Positions 24,718 to 38,536 are shown, counted from the first letter of the stretch. The stretch: 64,000 nucleotides of DNA from Cristatella mucedo (GCA_009760855.2 WPIO01000024.1:1854001-1918000); one strand, 5' to 3'. Notes: generated by a model from the sequence alone, not told the origin. A program made the numbers and translations.

Positions 24718-25261
24718 ATTTAAGTTTATGGCTTAGCAGCGCTGTGGCACTTTTGGAGTTTTATGTCTTCGGAGATTAATATTAATTCATCTTATAGCTT
24801 ATGATCATTGCAAAATAATCCGTGGCTTCATGATAAATACAGATTGCCTTCACGTAGGTCCTTTTGGTGGGCAGGGCCAAGGGCCCGGGAGCGAGTTCGA
24901 GAACGCTGGGCCGGCAGTCGCGTACTGGCCAGCTGTGGTGTTCGTGTGAACAAACGTTTTTGAGCCTGCTTCGGTGCTCTGTGTGGTATCGGGTACTTTG
25001 CCGTGTAGAGAATGTCAAACTACAAGGATCAAATTCGATTTGGGTAGGAAGACTCCGGGTGACGGAGGTCAGTAGAAGGCAAAATGTCCGAGAGCCCCGA
25101 ATAGCCCGGGTAGCGAAGCCAGCCAGCTGGTCAACCAGCCAGCGACCTACCGGATTTGAGTCCTCGAAACGAAGGGAGCAGGACAGGCACCCTAAGCAGT
25201 AATACGTTTATATAAGGGCTTACTTTTAAATGTCGTTGTGTCCATGGACATCGACACGTAA

Positions 25262-25571
25262 GTCGGTAGTGAGTTCTAGGATTTGGGAGCATTCAAACTG
25301 AGGCACGGTCTTCATAAGATTTGTGGTTAGTTCGAGGCGCAGCTAAGCGACTCGTGTGATCAGAGCAGCTGATGCGATACCTAGCCTGATTCTGGCAGTA
25401 GTTCGGATAGGTAGGCTAGAGTAATAGAATGTAGGGACCAACAATGGAGTGATGCAACCCTGATAGCGATATGCTCCTTGATAGGAAACTAGTGCAGGTC
25501 GTCGATAAGTGGTGGAGTATGGCGACTGTGACGCATACGGCAAGCAAGTTCTACAGACTTGTTCACCAATG
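25262..25571 (-). mobile_element. LINE C-terminal fragment (unit 2)
   Basis: Second-unit copy of the decayed minus-strand fragment at 6085-6400. Confidence 0.6.
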
Positions 25572-25860
25572 ATAGGACGCTTATTGAATAGTCCGGAAAT
25601 TCTCCAGGCAATACTCTACGTAAGTCTAGACGGAATATCAAAAACGTATTGCAACCGTGCTAGCGTTAGTCTCCCGGTGCCCTAACTGTGAACCGTGCAA
25701 TGTAGCACTGTAGTGCGATTAAAACACACAAATGGGCGCCGAAAGTGACAATTTTTTGGTGCGCCGATTAGTAACGGTTACGAAGCCCGCGCCGAACTGA
25801 CGGAGTCCACTACGCGAACTTCCGAAGCAGTTTATAGCAACTCTCATGCACGCCTGCAAT

Positions 25861-26018
25861 CGCAGCAATGCATGCTGCCACTAACCACATGTGCATGCTG
25901 ACCCTGTGCACATCACCCTTAACCACGTTGTTCATGTTGTTTATCAAACATGATATTACTCACAATTCAATCGCATTTCTCTTTGCAGCAAATGTAAAGC
26001 GCCTAGAAAGAGATTGAG
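25861..26018 (+). mobile_element. LINE 3' UTR fragment (unit 2)
   Basis: Second-unit copy of 6690-6852; the reverse-oriented tail equivalent lies at about 26183-26255. Confidence 0.75.
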
Positions 26019-26524
26019 TCTGTATTGGTGTTAAGGTGAAAATGATAGATATTATTAATCGTACCTGAGGGCTGTCAAGGAAGTTTGCACGGGTGTGAAC
26101 TTTTGTTTGCACGTCAGTGCCAAGCCATTAGGTCCCTTGTCAGTTGGACAAAGAAGCATATGCGTAAGCCTTGATAATAATAAGAGTAGCATATATCTAT
26201 AGCGCCCTTATAGAACAATCTCTTTCCAGGCATTAAAGTTTGCTGCAAAGGAAGCACGATCTAATTGTTACTGGTAGCATGCTCAATCTCAACTAGTATA
26301 CTTCGGTTGGAAGTGACGTGCATGTGTCAGCCGCGATTCTCAGGAGCTGCTCGAGCAAAGCGAAATTATGACCGAATACGGTTAGGTCGTGAATCGATCT
26401 TGCACGTATCTCATTATCAAATTTATGAGGTAAGGATAATACATCTTTGTTTATCGCTGTTAGGATACGTTACAATCGAGTGCTTGAATAATGTAGCACG
26501 AAAAGCAATGAACGTAATTTAATG

Positions 26525-26745
26525 TATCTCCGTCAGTAACTCCACAAATTCATAAAGACCATGTGGGTGTTACGCAGGAGAGTTTTGTATAGCGCACTCA
26601 CAGCCTAAGCGGCTTTCGGTACGCATTCGGTACCCAACAGACTTCGTCTCACGCAACAAAGAGAAAGTGGGAAGCATAGCAGAGTTAGGAGAGCAGTTGA
26701 GGTAGTGAGTAGTACGTCGACTTCCGAAAATGTAGTACGCTGTCT
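26525..26745 (-). mobile_element. Interspersed repeat, probable 3' UTR of LINE family 2 (unit 2)
   Basis: Second-unit copy of 7360-7580. Confidence 0.6.
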
Positions 26746-27314
26746 CGGTACAATGGCTGCAACGGGGGGGGGGGAGGGAAGGAATGTTGTGTGAGCCAGC
26801 TCCGGATTATACCGGACATACCCCAACCTATGGATGCTACCAGCGCAGGGTGATTCCCCGAGGATGTATCAGTCGGTGACTTATATTCTCGTTCTTGTGG
26901 CTTAATGAATGTACAAAGACGCTGCAAGAGTAACAAATACTGAGTTACTTACCGCTTATGCTCATGCCTCCCGGAAAAACCGCCAGTACGGCCGCTGCGG
27001 AGCCAGAGAAACGCTGCAGCGACGAGGCAAGGTAATGCAAAAGAAAAGAACGGCTATTTCCCTTCGCAAAAATGTCCTCGCAGCACAATTAACCTGTCGG
27101 GCCAAATAGAAAATGATCCATAGCCCCTTTTATTAAAAGCGTTAGCAGACAAACCCCAGCAGTGAGCGAATGTATTTGAACGGATCCTTGTGCCTCGGGA
27201 TAGTAACCTAGGCTGCTTATGATTCCTCAAACTCGACCTGCGTAAATTAAGTGACAAGTCAAGCTTTGAAAACAAGATCTAGCCATTTAATTTTTCCTCT
27301 AAGTTTTCTATCGA

Positions 27315-27655
27315 AGGCTTTGGACTCTTGACCCTCTCCTCCCAACTTGCATCACAACATCCCCCGACTTGACCGCGTTTAAAAAGAGCTTAAAAATGCA
27401 CTTATTTAGGACAGCATTTGATGGATCCGTGTGATTCGTCCTTCATGTGCTTATGCGTGCTGACACCGTGCATGCTACCACTAACCACACTTGCACGATG
27501 ACCCTGTGCCTGTCATCCCTAACCATGTTATTCATATTGTTTATTAGGCACGATGTTTCTCACCATTCAATCGCGTTTCTCTTTGGAGCAAATGTAAAGC
27601 GCCTAGCAAGAGATTGAGTTCTCCAAGGGCGCTTTATCGAGTGCATCATTATTGG
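27315..27655 (+). mobile_element. 5'-truncated LINE 3' end (unit 2)
   Basis: Second-unit copy of 8145-8490. Confidence 0.8.
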
Positions 27656-30125
27656 ATATTAGTTAATTTTTAGCTGAAGATTGATGCAGCGGTGGGGGAT
27701 CCTTTATTGCCCACTGCAAGTGGTTGCGATAGCTGAGTCGGTTAGAGTAGCTAACTTCCATTATGTATGTATGTACCTCAGCAGTCGCACCACGTTAGTC
27801 GTAGGGTAATATTTGCAGACTCAAGGGTAAGGTTAGGGCAGACTCGCTCATACTCCTGTAAGAACAGCTTAGAGATACTCATCCTGGGTCAAATAACACT
27901 GAGTCATATCATACATGGTTTGTGGATCGCACTTGTCGCTGAATGAGCGAACACGAACCACGTCGCCTGCCACTTCTCTGATGTCCTCGGAGTCGTTGAG
28001 CGACTTTGTGGCTCTGACTGTCACATTTCCTAACACGAACTTGGTTCATGGCATTGGTTGCCCGTCTTTCTTTTTACAGACTCTCCGGAAACATCATTGA
28101 AACACTGAGGTGGCACAAGCTGCTGTAATTTGAGCACGTGCACCTCTCGAGCACAGCGGAGCCGCATTCACGAAAAATGGTATTAGGATGAGGCTTGCTC
28201 ACTTATCAACAGGCAAAGTATCAGCAACTGAATGCCCGGAATATTTTTTCATCGCTGTCACCCGTTTTTGCGATTGCCCTGCAGCCGTCAAAATGTCTAA
28301 AGCGATCACAAGCGCCAGGTATGTTACTGTTAATAGCTTCCATGGGATGGTAGTGCAAGAAAGGCCACTTGCCAGTTTGTTTACAAAGGTTTCGGTAAGA
28401 ATGAGTCAAATCTGTAGCACTGAGCCAAAAGGCGCCTAGAAATTATTCCTTTTCTGTTTCGCCAGGTCGTAGATCATGAGTAAAACTTCTAAATTTCAGC
28501 GATTTCAAGCGGTTACGGTATCAGACGATTAGAAAGCGCCCCTCTGAGTTTCGACAGGCTCTTATATGATGGTTTACACAATGATGCAGAGCTACGTAGT
28601 AGGGCCTATGCTTTAGTTTCGATCGAAATCCAAAAATGGCTTTACGCCGATCTACCGGAATCTTATGGCGTAACGTGTACTTAAAAGTACCTAGTTAAGC
28701 GCCAAACCTTTGTCCTTGATCGCCAAAAGAGATCAACCGTTTGCGGGTTGATACAGGTCAACGAAAAATCCGCTTCGTCGCTACTGCTAAGGTTTGTGCG
28801 AGCAGTCCTGTTAAAAAAAACGCCTCATACGAACGCAGCTTTATTACGGCAAAAGGAACCTGGCCAGAACGGCCGCCACACTGGGTGAATAAACTCCAAA
28901 ACGTGCCTAAGTCGGTCGTTTTTTTTTCTACCGGAAAAGGGCGATGACTGGATAAGGGGGCAAACCTAACATAAATCTTAACAGTCATGCTGAGTTTTCA
29001 CAGAGAATAACTGAGTGGGTACATTACGACTAGTTGAGCGGTTGGACTAAGTCGTGAGTTGTATGTAGCATCCCGTACTGTATGAGACATCAGCGACGGC
29101 ATCGGCCTCCACTGCTAACCGAACTTGCTTCGACGTCCTAGTCTAAGACAACTACTGCCAAGAAGTTACATACTTTTACAATAGATACAAGCAACATGAG
29201 GTAAAAGGACATATTTGGAATACATAATTTACAATAAGTTTCGATTACATTGTGCCTGACAAACGCAGGGGTCTCAGATACAGTACTAGCACAACGTTTT
29301 CGACATATGCAACACAAATGGTTCCAACAGCCAGTCATCGTGATTGCGACCTCGAGTTGCCTTCTAGGTGTCGATGCCAAAGCCGTGCCGTAGATTCCGA
29401 ATAGCAAACGAGGCTTCATGAGATGATCCTTGGACACTGGCTGGCGACACTGCATTGGCAGGGCAAGGTAAACGAGGATGGGACGGCTGGCACAGTAGTG
29501 TTACATGTCTTTTTGAAGCGAGTAAATGAATCATTCTACAATTTACAGCAAAATGTTCTGAAAATATAATTTAAAAACTATAGCTACAGTACAATCTGAA
29601 CAGCTTGAGAATCAGACTGAACTTACAACTGGCGTATATTTCCACTTTAGTCACTTCATATTTGGGCACTCTATAGTGGAGGGACTCTGGAAGGCCAGCA
29701 AACTAGCAAGCGCTGGTGTGCTTGCAGAGCAAAGGCTAAAATTCCCGATTTATATAAGTAAAATCAAAGAATCTCTATCCACATGCACGAGTTTGTTACG
29801 CCTACGTTTCCAAAGCCGAGGCGACCTTAGGAACCAAGTTCAAAATAGTAGCTAGACTGCAGCTACTGACGAAACTTAACGAAAAGGTGAGTGAGCGAAC
29901 ATATTCCTGGCCGAGAGCAGCTACTAGTGCAGACGCAATAGCTATAGCTACACTATTTTTTTTGCCAACTCTCGCGAAAATAACCGCCCATCGACTGAGA
30001 TCGTGAAGCTGAAGAACTCTTGGTGGGGAGCTAAAGGCTTGTGTAGCGAGCCTACTATTTAAGCTCCATATTAGTGATTGTGCGTGGCAACAGCCACAAG
30101 AAAGTAGAAGGTAAACAAAAACTAC

Positions 30126-30251
30126 AATTCCTTTGTATAGCGCCCTAAGAGAACGTAGTATCTATTCAAGCGCTTCACATATGCCACGGGGCTCGTGCCC
30201 ACGACCTCGGCCAGACCTTGGTCGGCGCGACCCCCTTAACCAAGGAACCGC
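30126..30251 (-). mobile_element. tRNA-derived SINE, family A (unit 2)
   Basis: Second-unit copy of 10958-11085. Confidence 0.7.
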
Positions 30252-33200
30252 ATTGTTATGCAGCTATCTCTGTTATTGCTTAATTTACAGCAGTCACTTC
30301 ATTGGCATTTTCGCCAGCTGATGAGCTCAACGTCGGTTGCTCCCGGCATGCGTTGCCAAAAATCCTTGTTACCTCTAGATTAGAGACGCTACCGAAAGCC
30401 ACCAGGGCTTCCAGTTTCAGTGAGCATAAGAGATGAGTGTTCTTGCCCGATTAGAAGCGAGGGCAACGTTTACCATTGGACGGTTATCGCTGTCGATACT
30501 TTATTAAAGTGGCCAAGTAATAAAGGCATAAACAATGTAGCCGGGTGAGCAGAAGGGGCGGGTCTAGCCCTCGCTGACTCATTCTTTTCGTTGACGACGT
30601 GCCTTTGAACAGTAACCTCCACGAACACGGTTTGCTCGCATTCATAGCATGCGTAGTCAAGCATTTCTCGTTGAGCTGCAATAGCAGCATACTAGCATAT
30701 ATGCGTGTCAAAGGTTACTTCGTGGTCTTTACAAACAAGGGCATCCGAAATTAGTAAGCAAGGAAATCGCTGGTTATATCCAGCAGTTAACGAGGGGGAT
30801 TGCTATTCCCGAAGAAAACCACTGCAGCCGGCATTTATTTATTAGCAGGCCAGCCTAAAATGCTGGTCAACAAGGTGATCGTGACGCAGACGCAGCAAGG
30901 GCTCAATGAAACCGCCGAAAATGTAACCAAAAATAGCTACTAGAAATTTTTTAACTCGAATGGAACAACAGTTAGTAGGTAGAAATATTTTCAACCAGTA
31001 ATTACGACAGTCTAAAAAGTCTGGAAAGCATTGTCTTAAAAGCATGGAGTAAGTAAGCTCTCGTAGCCTGATCAAAAATATATTAAATATTTTCGCCTTA
31101 TTACTAAATAAAAAGTAGGCAAACTCACAATTGATCTTATTCCGACACACGAGAGGTCCCTTTTTTTTGATAAGGCGAAAAGCGAGATCTACACAAATGC
31201 TAAATGAGAGATGCTGGTTGAGCCATTGTTTTGCAGCAAGGCTTACCACAATTTTGAGTTAAATTAAGTTAGCTCATATCTATTAGGCTGGTCTTTGTGC
31301 GCAAATTAATTCATGAAGCCTGATATCTAAATTTTAAACGTCGGCAGCTACAAGAAAAATAGGAGAGCCTGCCGTACTAGTAGACAGGGAATTATTGCAG
31401 ATACAGATAAATGGTATATGCCATAAAAAAGAATAAAAGCCAACTTCGTGCATGAGCATCCAATAAATCAGACATAACCCACTTGTAAGAAACGTAAACC
31501 AGCACACTCATGGCAAGCTATTCAGTTACATCATTAATCTTCACCTGAGAAGTGGCATCGACGATCCGTCACTCAAGATGAGTCCTACACAGACTACAAC
31601 TAAACATTAATCCGAAGAACAAAGAACGAATGTACCCAATGAATACGGTGCCTTTCCGAATCGCGTTTCTATAAACTAATGTATAAAATAGGAGACAGTG
31701 AGAGAACACATATCTCCGAACAATTTTGATCGCTCAGAAAAGCGGTATTTCCACTTTTTATAGCACCTTAACAACGACTGCACTGCTTGCTTTTAGACGC
31801 ATTTAAAAGTTTTCAGTAACCAGAGGCAGTGCACGGCTCATTTTCTAGCCTCACCATCTAAAATATGCTAGCCATATGACATTATGTTGGCTGCCCTTAC
31901 AAACCATCAACCTTGGGCAACGCCCCAATCAATACTTAGCCATGCTGCATTTGCTGAACAATATCAAACTAACTGGTGCGACTTCGATGAGGCACAGCCT
32001 GAATGAAGATGGCTTCGACAAGTGCGACGAACAACGCATAGAGATTAGGGTGCCTACAAATCAGAGGGCCCAGCAAGGACAAGTGGATAAAAAGCAAGGC
32101 TTTTAGGGTTGGTTTCACTGCAGCAAGAACGAATGCTGAATGACAGCAGGCTGCTACTTGGGAGGGATGCAATTAGGCGGCGAACGGATGCATAAAGTAT
32201 GTTGGTATGGAGTACGAACAAAGAAATTCACATCTTTCCAGCTCGAAGTGGCTCGTTAGCATTAGGGTAGTGTGAGAGGAAACAGGACATGAGATATAAG
32301 GGCCGTGATGCCGGTGTTCGCTTTTCCCGACCGTTGACGAGGCTTAGTGATATCGATGATATGGAGTGATACGATACAAAATATAGCGGTGACAGCAGTG
32401 AAGACTCTTCGGCCGCTATAAAATGAGGCTGTTAAAACTGTAAATGCAGGAGCTAATTCGAATGGAGCAACGACAGTAAATTCAAGACCTATGGTAGCTG
32501 CAAGCATAGGCAGGACACGTATACCCAGGTCCCACAAAGGTTGTTTTTTTTACAGTAAAAATTGCATTTGGAAGGCTAAAATTTGGCTGCAAAAGAGTAG
32601 TGGTAAGAGGCTACTTCCACAACAATGGACTAGGTTTTCTGCATCAGATAACTAGCATTATGATGTGAGAGGTTAATTCAGAACTGATGCAGACGGCAGC
32701 ACAACCCAGAACACAGAGGTTTTATAGAGATAACTCTATTTACTAGCAAAACAACGTCACTACTCACGTTTACAACGAGTCCGCAACCCTGTTGAAAATA
32801 GTATTAGGGCCAGTATTGTTGATGTAGTGACCCTGTCAATCTCTGGACCTCAACACCATTGAGCGTTTGTGGAACTAGGCGGATCAAAGGTTGACAGATG
32901 AGTCGTACAGCATCTATTGATTTGCTTTTCTCTAGTTTACATGATGCTTTTAGAAAGCTGGGATTATTACTGTCAGGTCAGTAACACATCTCTTGGACAG
33001 TCTTACTTGCCCTCCCAGCCGGATGCAGCTGGTTGCTCTTGCCATGCTGTGTGGTGGTACCGCCTCACTCGCTGTGGGCCTGTTAGGATCGTTCGATTTC
33101 CTATCAGCTAGTAACTCGCTACTGTGACACTCCTTAACGTTCGGGTTAAACGCGCCCCTTTCTCGACCTGAGGTCGACATGATCAGACCTCTTTAGCCTT

Positions 33201-34517
33201 CTCCTTCCGGGACAATTAAAAAAAACAGTACTGAGCTCAGCAGATTCGCTCCGTGCAAAAGATGCTCAGACAGGTGATTCCTACTCCTTTTGGCGCCACT
33301 TCATTCTTCAACTGCAAAATAATCAGTTAGCACTAACAATTTGCTTATTTGTTATATATTTAAAATATACACCACATATGATTGCAGTACATTGAAGTAA
33401 CAATTTAGAGATCAGTCTGTGAACGTTTTGGGTCCGGTGCCCAGTTTAGGCGGCCACATAGTTACAGTCATGCTCGAAAATGATAAAACAAGTCTTGTGC
33501 TATCAGCAGAAAGATCCTCTGCTAAAACGGTCAATTGCTGAGAGCGAAATAGAGACCGAAGAAAAAGGAATGATTGAGAAACTGAGCACACAAACAGAGA
33601 CAACGAGAAACTCTGCACAGGACCCACGAGCAAAACATAAAGCAATCACGTAAACATTATTAAAAATAAGTTTTTTGAGTCGCACCTGACGGGAGCCAAA
33701 TCTCTACCCAGGTGCTTTCCAGACTTTCTTGTAAAGGAAGCCTTAATGAAGAGTTAATGATGAGCTAGGTATTCAACTTGGTCATGCATCCAAAAGCTTT
33801 AAAGAACATGGTAAGGCTTGCATTTTTTTAGAGCTTCATGTTCGAGACATATAGTGAATCGTTCACGAATAAGAATGCAAAAAAGAATAGTTCACTGGGC
33901 AATGGAAAGCTGGGCTACGTAGATGCAGCTTTGAAAGGAGTGAAATGATTCCAAGTCATTATAGGGATGAAAGCCTCAACAAAATTCCGTACTTTCGGTA
34001 CATACAAACTTTAAAAAGTTAGCACATTTAAAAAAGGATAATGAAGTTTCGCTCAGAAAGCGTTCTAAGGAATCGCAGAAGGAAATCGACTAATAAGTTG
34101 TTGATGCTTGCCGTAGAGGTAGAAGCAAACTAGGTAATCACAGAAGAATACGCTGGACGCTAAGTTACATCATAAACGCACCAGCACGGGCAAAAGGAAA
34201 GACACCTCTCGCACGTGAACTATAATATAGCAAGCATATGAAGCGATAATGCATGAGAGTGCAAGTCAGACAGCGCTAATTAACAATAATGATATTAATA
34301 CTGCACTAGTTTGGCACTCCCCAAGAGCCATAGCTCTTTCTAGGCACTTGCATTGGCAGAGAGGATCTTTAGTCATGTTTCTCGGCTTGATTATTGTAAC
34401 TCCGTTTTGGCTGGGCTACATCGGGGTGACGTGCAGTGTCAACATGAATAAAGTGGCATGCAGTAACGTATACAGGGTAGGTAGAATTTGCACCTCTGAC
34501 AAAGTGCACTGCGCGCC

Positions 34518-36746
34518 CCTGCCCAGACTGCCTATGGTTTACCCCAGACATTAAACGAGCCAGGTCTACGAAGCGAGAGCTTGAAAAAGCACACAATAGA
34601 TCTGGACTGACTGTCCATCGACAGGCAAATGAAGACTACTATAAGTCGTACCAATCGATCATAGCAAAGGCCAAGTCTAGCTTCTATAGAAACATTATTG
34701 GATCACAGATGCACAATCCAAAAATGCTGATGTCGATGATCAAACATCTCCTCAACCGCTCCCAGATTAGCTCCTAACCTAATGATCATTGTAATGATCT
34801 AGCCGATCGCTTCTCTAAATTCTTTGTGCAGAAGATGGACAAGATCAGGCAATCCATCCCTGCGATGATAACATCCCCACTAGTATGCTGTCCCCCAATT
34901 ATGGCTGCACCTTAATGTCTACATTTAAGCAGGTCACTAGTGATCTAGTCCCAAAGTTCGTATCTCAATCAAAGAAAACAACAAGTCCTCTGGACCCTAT
35001 TCCCAAGGTCCTGCTCCAACGTTGTATTGATCTACTGCTGCCATAAGTAACTAACATCATTATTATGTCATTAGCCTCAGGTCATGTCCCAGCACCTTTC
35101 AAAAAAGCTATACTCAGGCCACTTCTCAAGAAAGCGACACTAGACCAAGAGAACTTGAGCAACTACCGCCCAGTCTTCCATCTACCATTCCTATCAAAGA
35201 CACTGGAACGGGTCGTAGCAGACCAGCTGAACTCATATATCAAAACTTCACACCTTGCTAGTAAGTTCCAGTCTGGCTTTGGAGCTAATCACTCCACAGA
35301 GTCAGCATTGCTTAGGGTACACAACGACCTACTTCGGAATGCAGGCATGGGTAGAGAGACTCTGCTTGCTTTGCTCGATCTTTCGGCAGCTTTTGATACC
35401 ATCGATCACAAAGTTCTTCTAGAGCGCCTCTCATCTCGCCTGGGCATCACTGGCACTGCTCTGCAGTGGTTCAGGTCCTATCTCAGTGGGAGACTCCAGA
35501 GTATTGACGTGAATGGACACAAATCATCTGAAGTACCTCTGAAATATGGGGTACCTCAGGGCTCCGTGCTAGGTCCGGTTCTTTTCACGGTTTATACTCT
35601 CCCTCTTGCTGACGTGATTGCCAAGCACAATCTAGGCTTTCACTTCTATGCAGATGACACTAAGTTGTACCTTTGCTTTGATTCCTCCCAGTCTTTGAGC
35701 ACCTCGAATCCTCTCAACTCACTTGCTGCATTTATTAATGACATCCGCACATGGATGGCAGCAAATTTTCTAAAACTAAACGATGATACAACTAGCTTAC
35801 TAGTTATGGGCAAACCCACTGTGATTCACAAATTGGAATGGCTGATGCTCATAATTGGCTGTGCCAGAGATCTCCAGTTGCATCAGCTCAAAATCTAGAT
35901 GTCATATTCCAAAGCGCCCTTTTGTTAGACGACCATATCAGCTCCACAGTCAAATCTGCCGATTCTCAGCTTCAAATTATTGCTAAAATTCGGGCTTGTT
36001 TAGATAAGGATACCACGTCTAAGTTGGTCCATGCATTCGTGACATCTCGTCTCGACTTCTGCAACTCACTGCTAACTGGCCTACCAGCATGTGCGATAAG
36101 GCGATTGGAGCTGGTGCAAAACTCTGCAGCTTGTTTGTCGAGAGCCTTGCAGTTGCCACATTACTCCACTTCTCGCCGACCTGCACTGGCTACCAGTCAA
36201 GCAACGGATTGAGTTCAAGGTTTTGTCGCTCACATTTAGGTCACTTCATTCTTTGGCTCCAGCCTATCTCTCAGATCTACTCTCCCATCAGGCCAAGCAT
36301 CATACCATCTGCTTCTCGGAATCCAACAGTCTACCAATACCTCCTACAAACCTTAAATCCTTTGGAGACCGTGCATTTAGTTCGTATGCTCCCAAAGCCT
36401 GGAACTCCCTCCCGACTTGCGTCAGTACATCCCCTGACCTGACCACATTTAAAAAGAACTTAAAAACACACCTCTTTAGGACAGCATTTAGTGGGTCTCA
36501 GTGATTTTTCCTTCATGTGCTTATGCATGCTGACACTGTGCATGCTGCCACTAACGACATTTGCATGCTGACCCTGTGCATGTCACCACTAACCATGTTA
36601 TCATTTTTTGTTTGATTATCAAGCATGATATTGCTCACCATTCAATTGTATTTCACTTCGCAGCAAATGTAAAGTGCCTAGAGAGAGATTTGAGTTCTCT
36701 GAGGGGGCTTTATCAAGTGCATTATTATTATTGTTAATATTATTAC
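34518..36746 (+). mobile_element. CR1/L2-like LINE, linker to 3' tail (unit 2)
   Basis: Second-unit copy of 15353-17581, with the same upstream stop (near 34774) and the same frame break after the RT, but an uninterrupted RT core. The 3' end carries ctttatcaagtgc followed by (ATT)n. Confidence 0.9.
35065..35898 (+). pseudogene. LINE reverse transcriptase domain, 277 codons open (unit 2)
   Basis: RNA-dependent DNA polymerase core of a CR1/L2-type non-LTR retrotransposon. Landmarks by residue: NYRP 33-36, FQSGF 68-72, motif A with catalytic Asp in DLSAAFDTID 105-114, GVPQGSVLGPVLF 162-174 (motif B), and catalytic YADD 195-198. All catalytic residues are present. The first Met is simply the first after an upstream stop, not a true start; the natural protein would begin far upstream with an endonuclease domain that is missing here. 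The frame ends early at residue 277, while the conserved C-terminal region continues in another frame from 35838. It is a pseudogene of a fairly young element. Confidence 0.9.
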
Positions 36747-37129
36747 GAGCACGAATAAGGCACACGAAGGACACATTACAAGGACCCGACAAACAATGCG
36801 AGGAACAGGTGCGGTTTGAGCTTATTTTTTGACATAGTGAAGTCAAGGAATGCTGCGACATCAGTCGGGAGAGATGCATTCTAAGCTTTGCGACCTTAGC
36901 AACTAAATGCATGGCCTCCCAAGGATTTGAGTTTGGTTCGAGGCATACCTCGACGATTTGAGTCAGAAGAGGAGGTGGTAATATAGCTAGCTTGGTTAAA
37001 GAGTAGTTCTGATAGGTAGGCTAGAGTTAGAGAATGAAGGGACCTAAAAGTGAGTGACCAAACCTTGAAGTCGATGCTTTGCATCATGGGGGAGCCTATG
37101 CAGGTTGGCGAGGAATGTAGTATGAACAT
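36747..37129 (-). mobile_element. LINE C-terminal fragment, opposite strand (unit 2)
   Basis: Second-unit copy of 17582-17965, again tail-to-tail with the preceding LINE. Confidence 0.75.
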
Positions 37130-38116
37130 AAAATTTTTTATTTGTACTCAGCGAAACATTTCATACAGTAATAACCAGACGATAGTAATACAAATATACA
37201 TTTCAGTAACAAGAAAAAAAAAATGAACATAGTGTTCAGCCAGGGTTAGCTATAGGGTAGAAGGCAATGAAGAACCTTTCGAATTTATCTGTAACCCATG
37301 CTCCACAACACGAATATTATAAATAATAAGTCGCAACCAACAAAAAAAATCTATTTTCGGGCGGTTTACAACCCAGCTGCAAGAGATGAATACCAAACGG
37401 TTTGTGACATTCATTGTACCATGCTATGACAATCAAGCAATGAAAAAGCTAGAAATTATTATGCTCAGGCCAGCAAGCTAAAGCATAAAACACCTTGACA
37501 TTTTGGACGATCACTTTAGACTACCATACAACCGGTACTCTGGTTAATAGCATGGACTGAAATATCCAGGCACTGCATAAAGACTAAACAAGACAAGTTC
37601 ACTGGTGCAAAGACAAAGCTGGCGAGATCATCCTGAGCTCTGACGAAGCATTTTGAGCTCCGACAAAAATGATGCACTCATCGCAGGTAGTAACTGAATC
37701 ACGAATTGAGTTTCAAACCGTCAGTGCATACAAACTGAAGGCCCGATACAAATTTTTCAATGTACGGCACTGAACGTTAAAAGACTAGAAACTATTAAGC
37801 AAGTGGTGAGACAGTATACAAGCAAGGGGGACCGGTGCAAGCAAGTGAACCTGCTAGGGAGCCAGAGAGAGGATCTTACAGTCCATTTGATGTTCCAAAA
37901 GAAGCGACCGAGGCTCGGATACAAGTGGTGCATTGTGGCAGCTATGCTGTTAAAGACAGACGAGACAAGCTGCTCGAATTTAGCACCAGTGAAGGCCGAT
38001 TAAGGGCACTGATCGAAAGTACTGAGTTGAAAAATATTACTATTTATATTATTACTAAATATTGATTACTATTTATAGATAAAGCCCAAAAAGCGTAAAC
38101 TAGCTTGGCTGTTATA

Positions 38117-38227
38117 ATCATGTCAGCAGGCCCTGATCTCGGCAATGCTCCTTAGCTGCAAGTAGGTCGCCTTGAGTGTTGAGGCGATGTGATCATCCAA
38201 TGACAAATCGTTTTGGAATGAAAGGAG
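38117..38227 (-). mobile_element. LINE fragment (unit 2)
   Basis: Second-unit copy of 18955-19065. Confidence 0.7.
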
Positions 38228-38424
38228 CTGCATGAAGGTGTATGAAGGCAGATCTATTGAAAGGCACGACAAAGAAGAGGGGTAGATGGAATCAGAAGAC
38301 GCAAGTACCTACAGGCTGCTGCTGCACGGTACGATTTAAGTGCGGCAGTTGTTAAACTCGTGAAGCACATGCTCATATACTCACCTAACTGGGCGAAGCC
38401 ATAACAACTTACCAACTGAAGGTT

Positions 38425-38536
38425 TCACTTTTGTGTTTCGTACACGTCATTATCCTTCAAAGTGCATTCCTCGACGGCCGACTGAATTACTTTGGTGGTA
38501 GAACTTTTTGGAGTGTTTCTATATTGCTGACCACCT
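38425..38536 (-). CDS. Cytoplasmic tail and stop exon (copy in array unit 3)
   Basis: On the minus strand an acceptor (tttattgtttcgatag) opens an exon beginning in phase 2 that encodes 36 residues and a TGA stop at 38427-38425. Its phase matches the end of the transmembrane exon at 45549 exactly. The tail is hydrophilic, Ser/Thr/Lys-rich and holds two tyrosines: QYRNT fits the YxN type bound by Grb2-class SH2 domains, and VYETQ fits YxxQ. A GTAAGT donor-like site follows 13 bases after the stop and could be chance or a 3'-UTR intron. Identical copies sit at 19263-19374 and 51-162; only this one is adjacent to the upstream exons. It is short and lacks a homology hit, so exon status rests on phase and position. 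Confidence 0.5.

Larger units (their letters stand above)
19214..38375. repeat. Array unit, copy 2
   Basis: A complete unit of 19,162 bases and the cleanest version for reading the LINE frames. It carries everything listed for copy 1 in the same order. Stretches without recognisable content in copy 1 (163-769, 2696-4130, 5536-6084, 7581-8144, 8641-10957, 11086-14514, 17966-18954) are equally uninformative here at the matching positions. Confidence 0.95.

Noticed and set aside
38400-38412. GTAAGT site 13 bases after the tail exon stop as a coding splice donor
   Set aside because: It lies beyond an in-frame TGA present in all three copies; at most a 3'-UTR intron.
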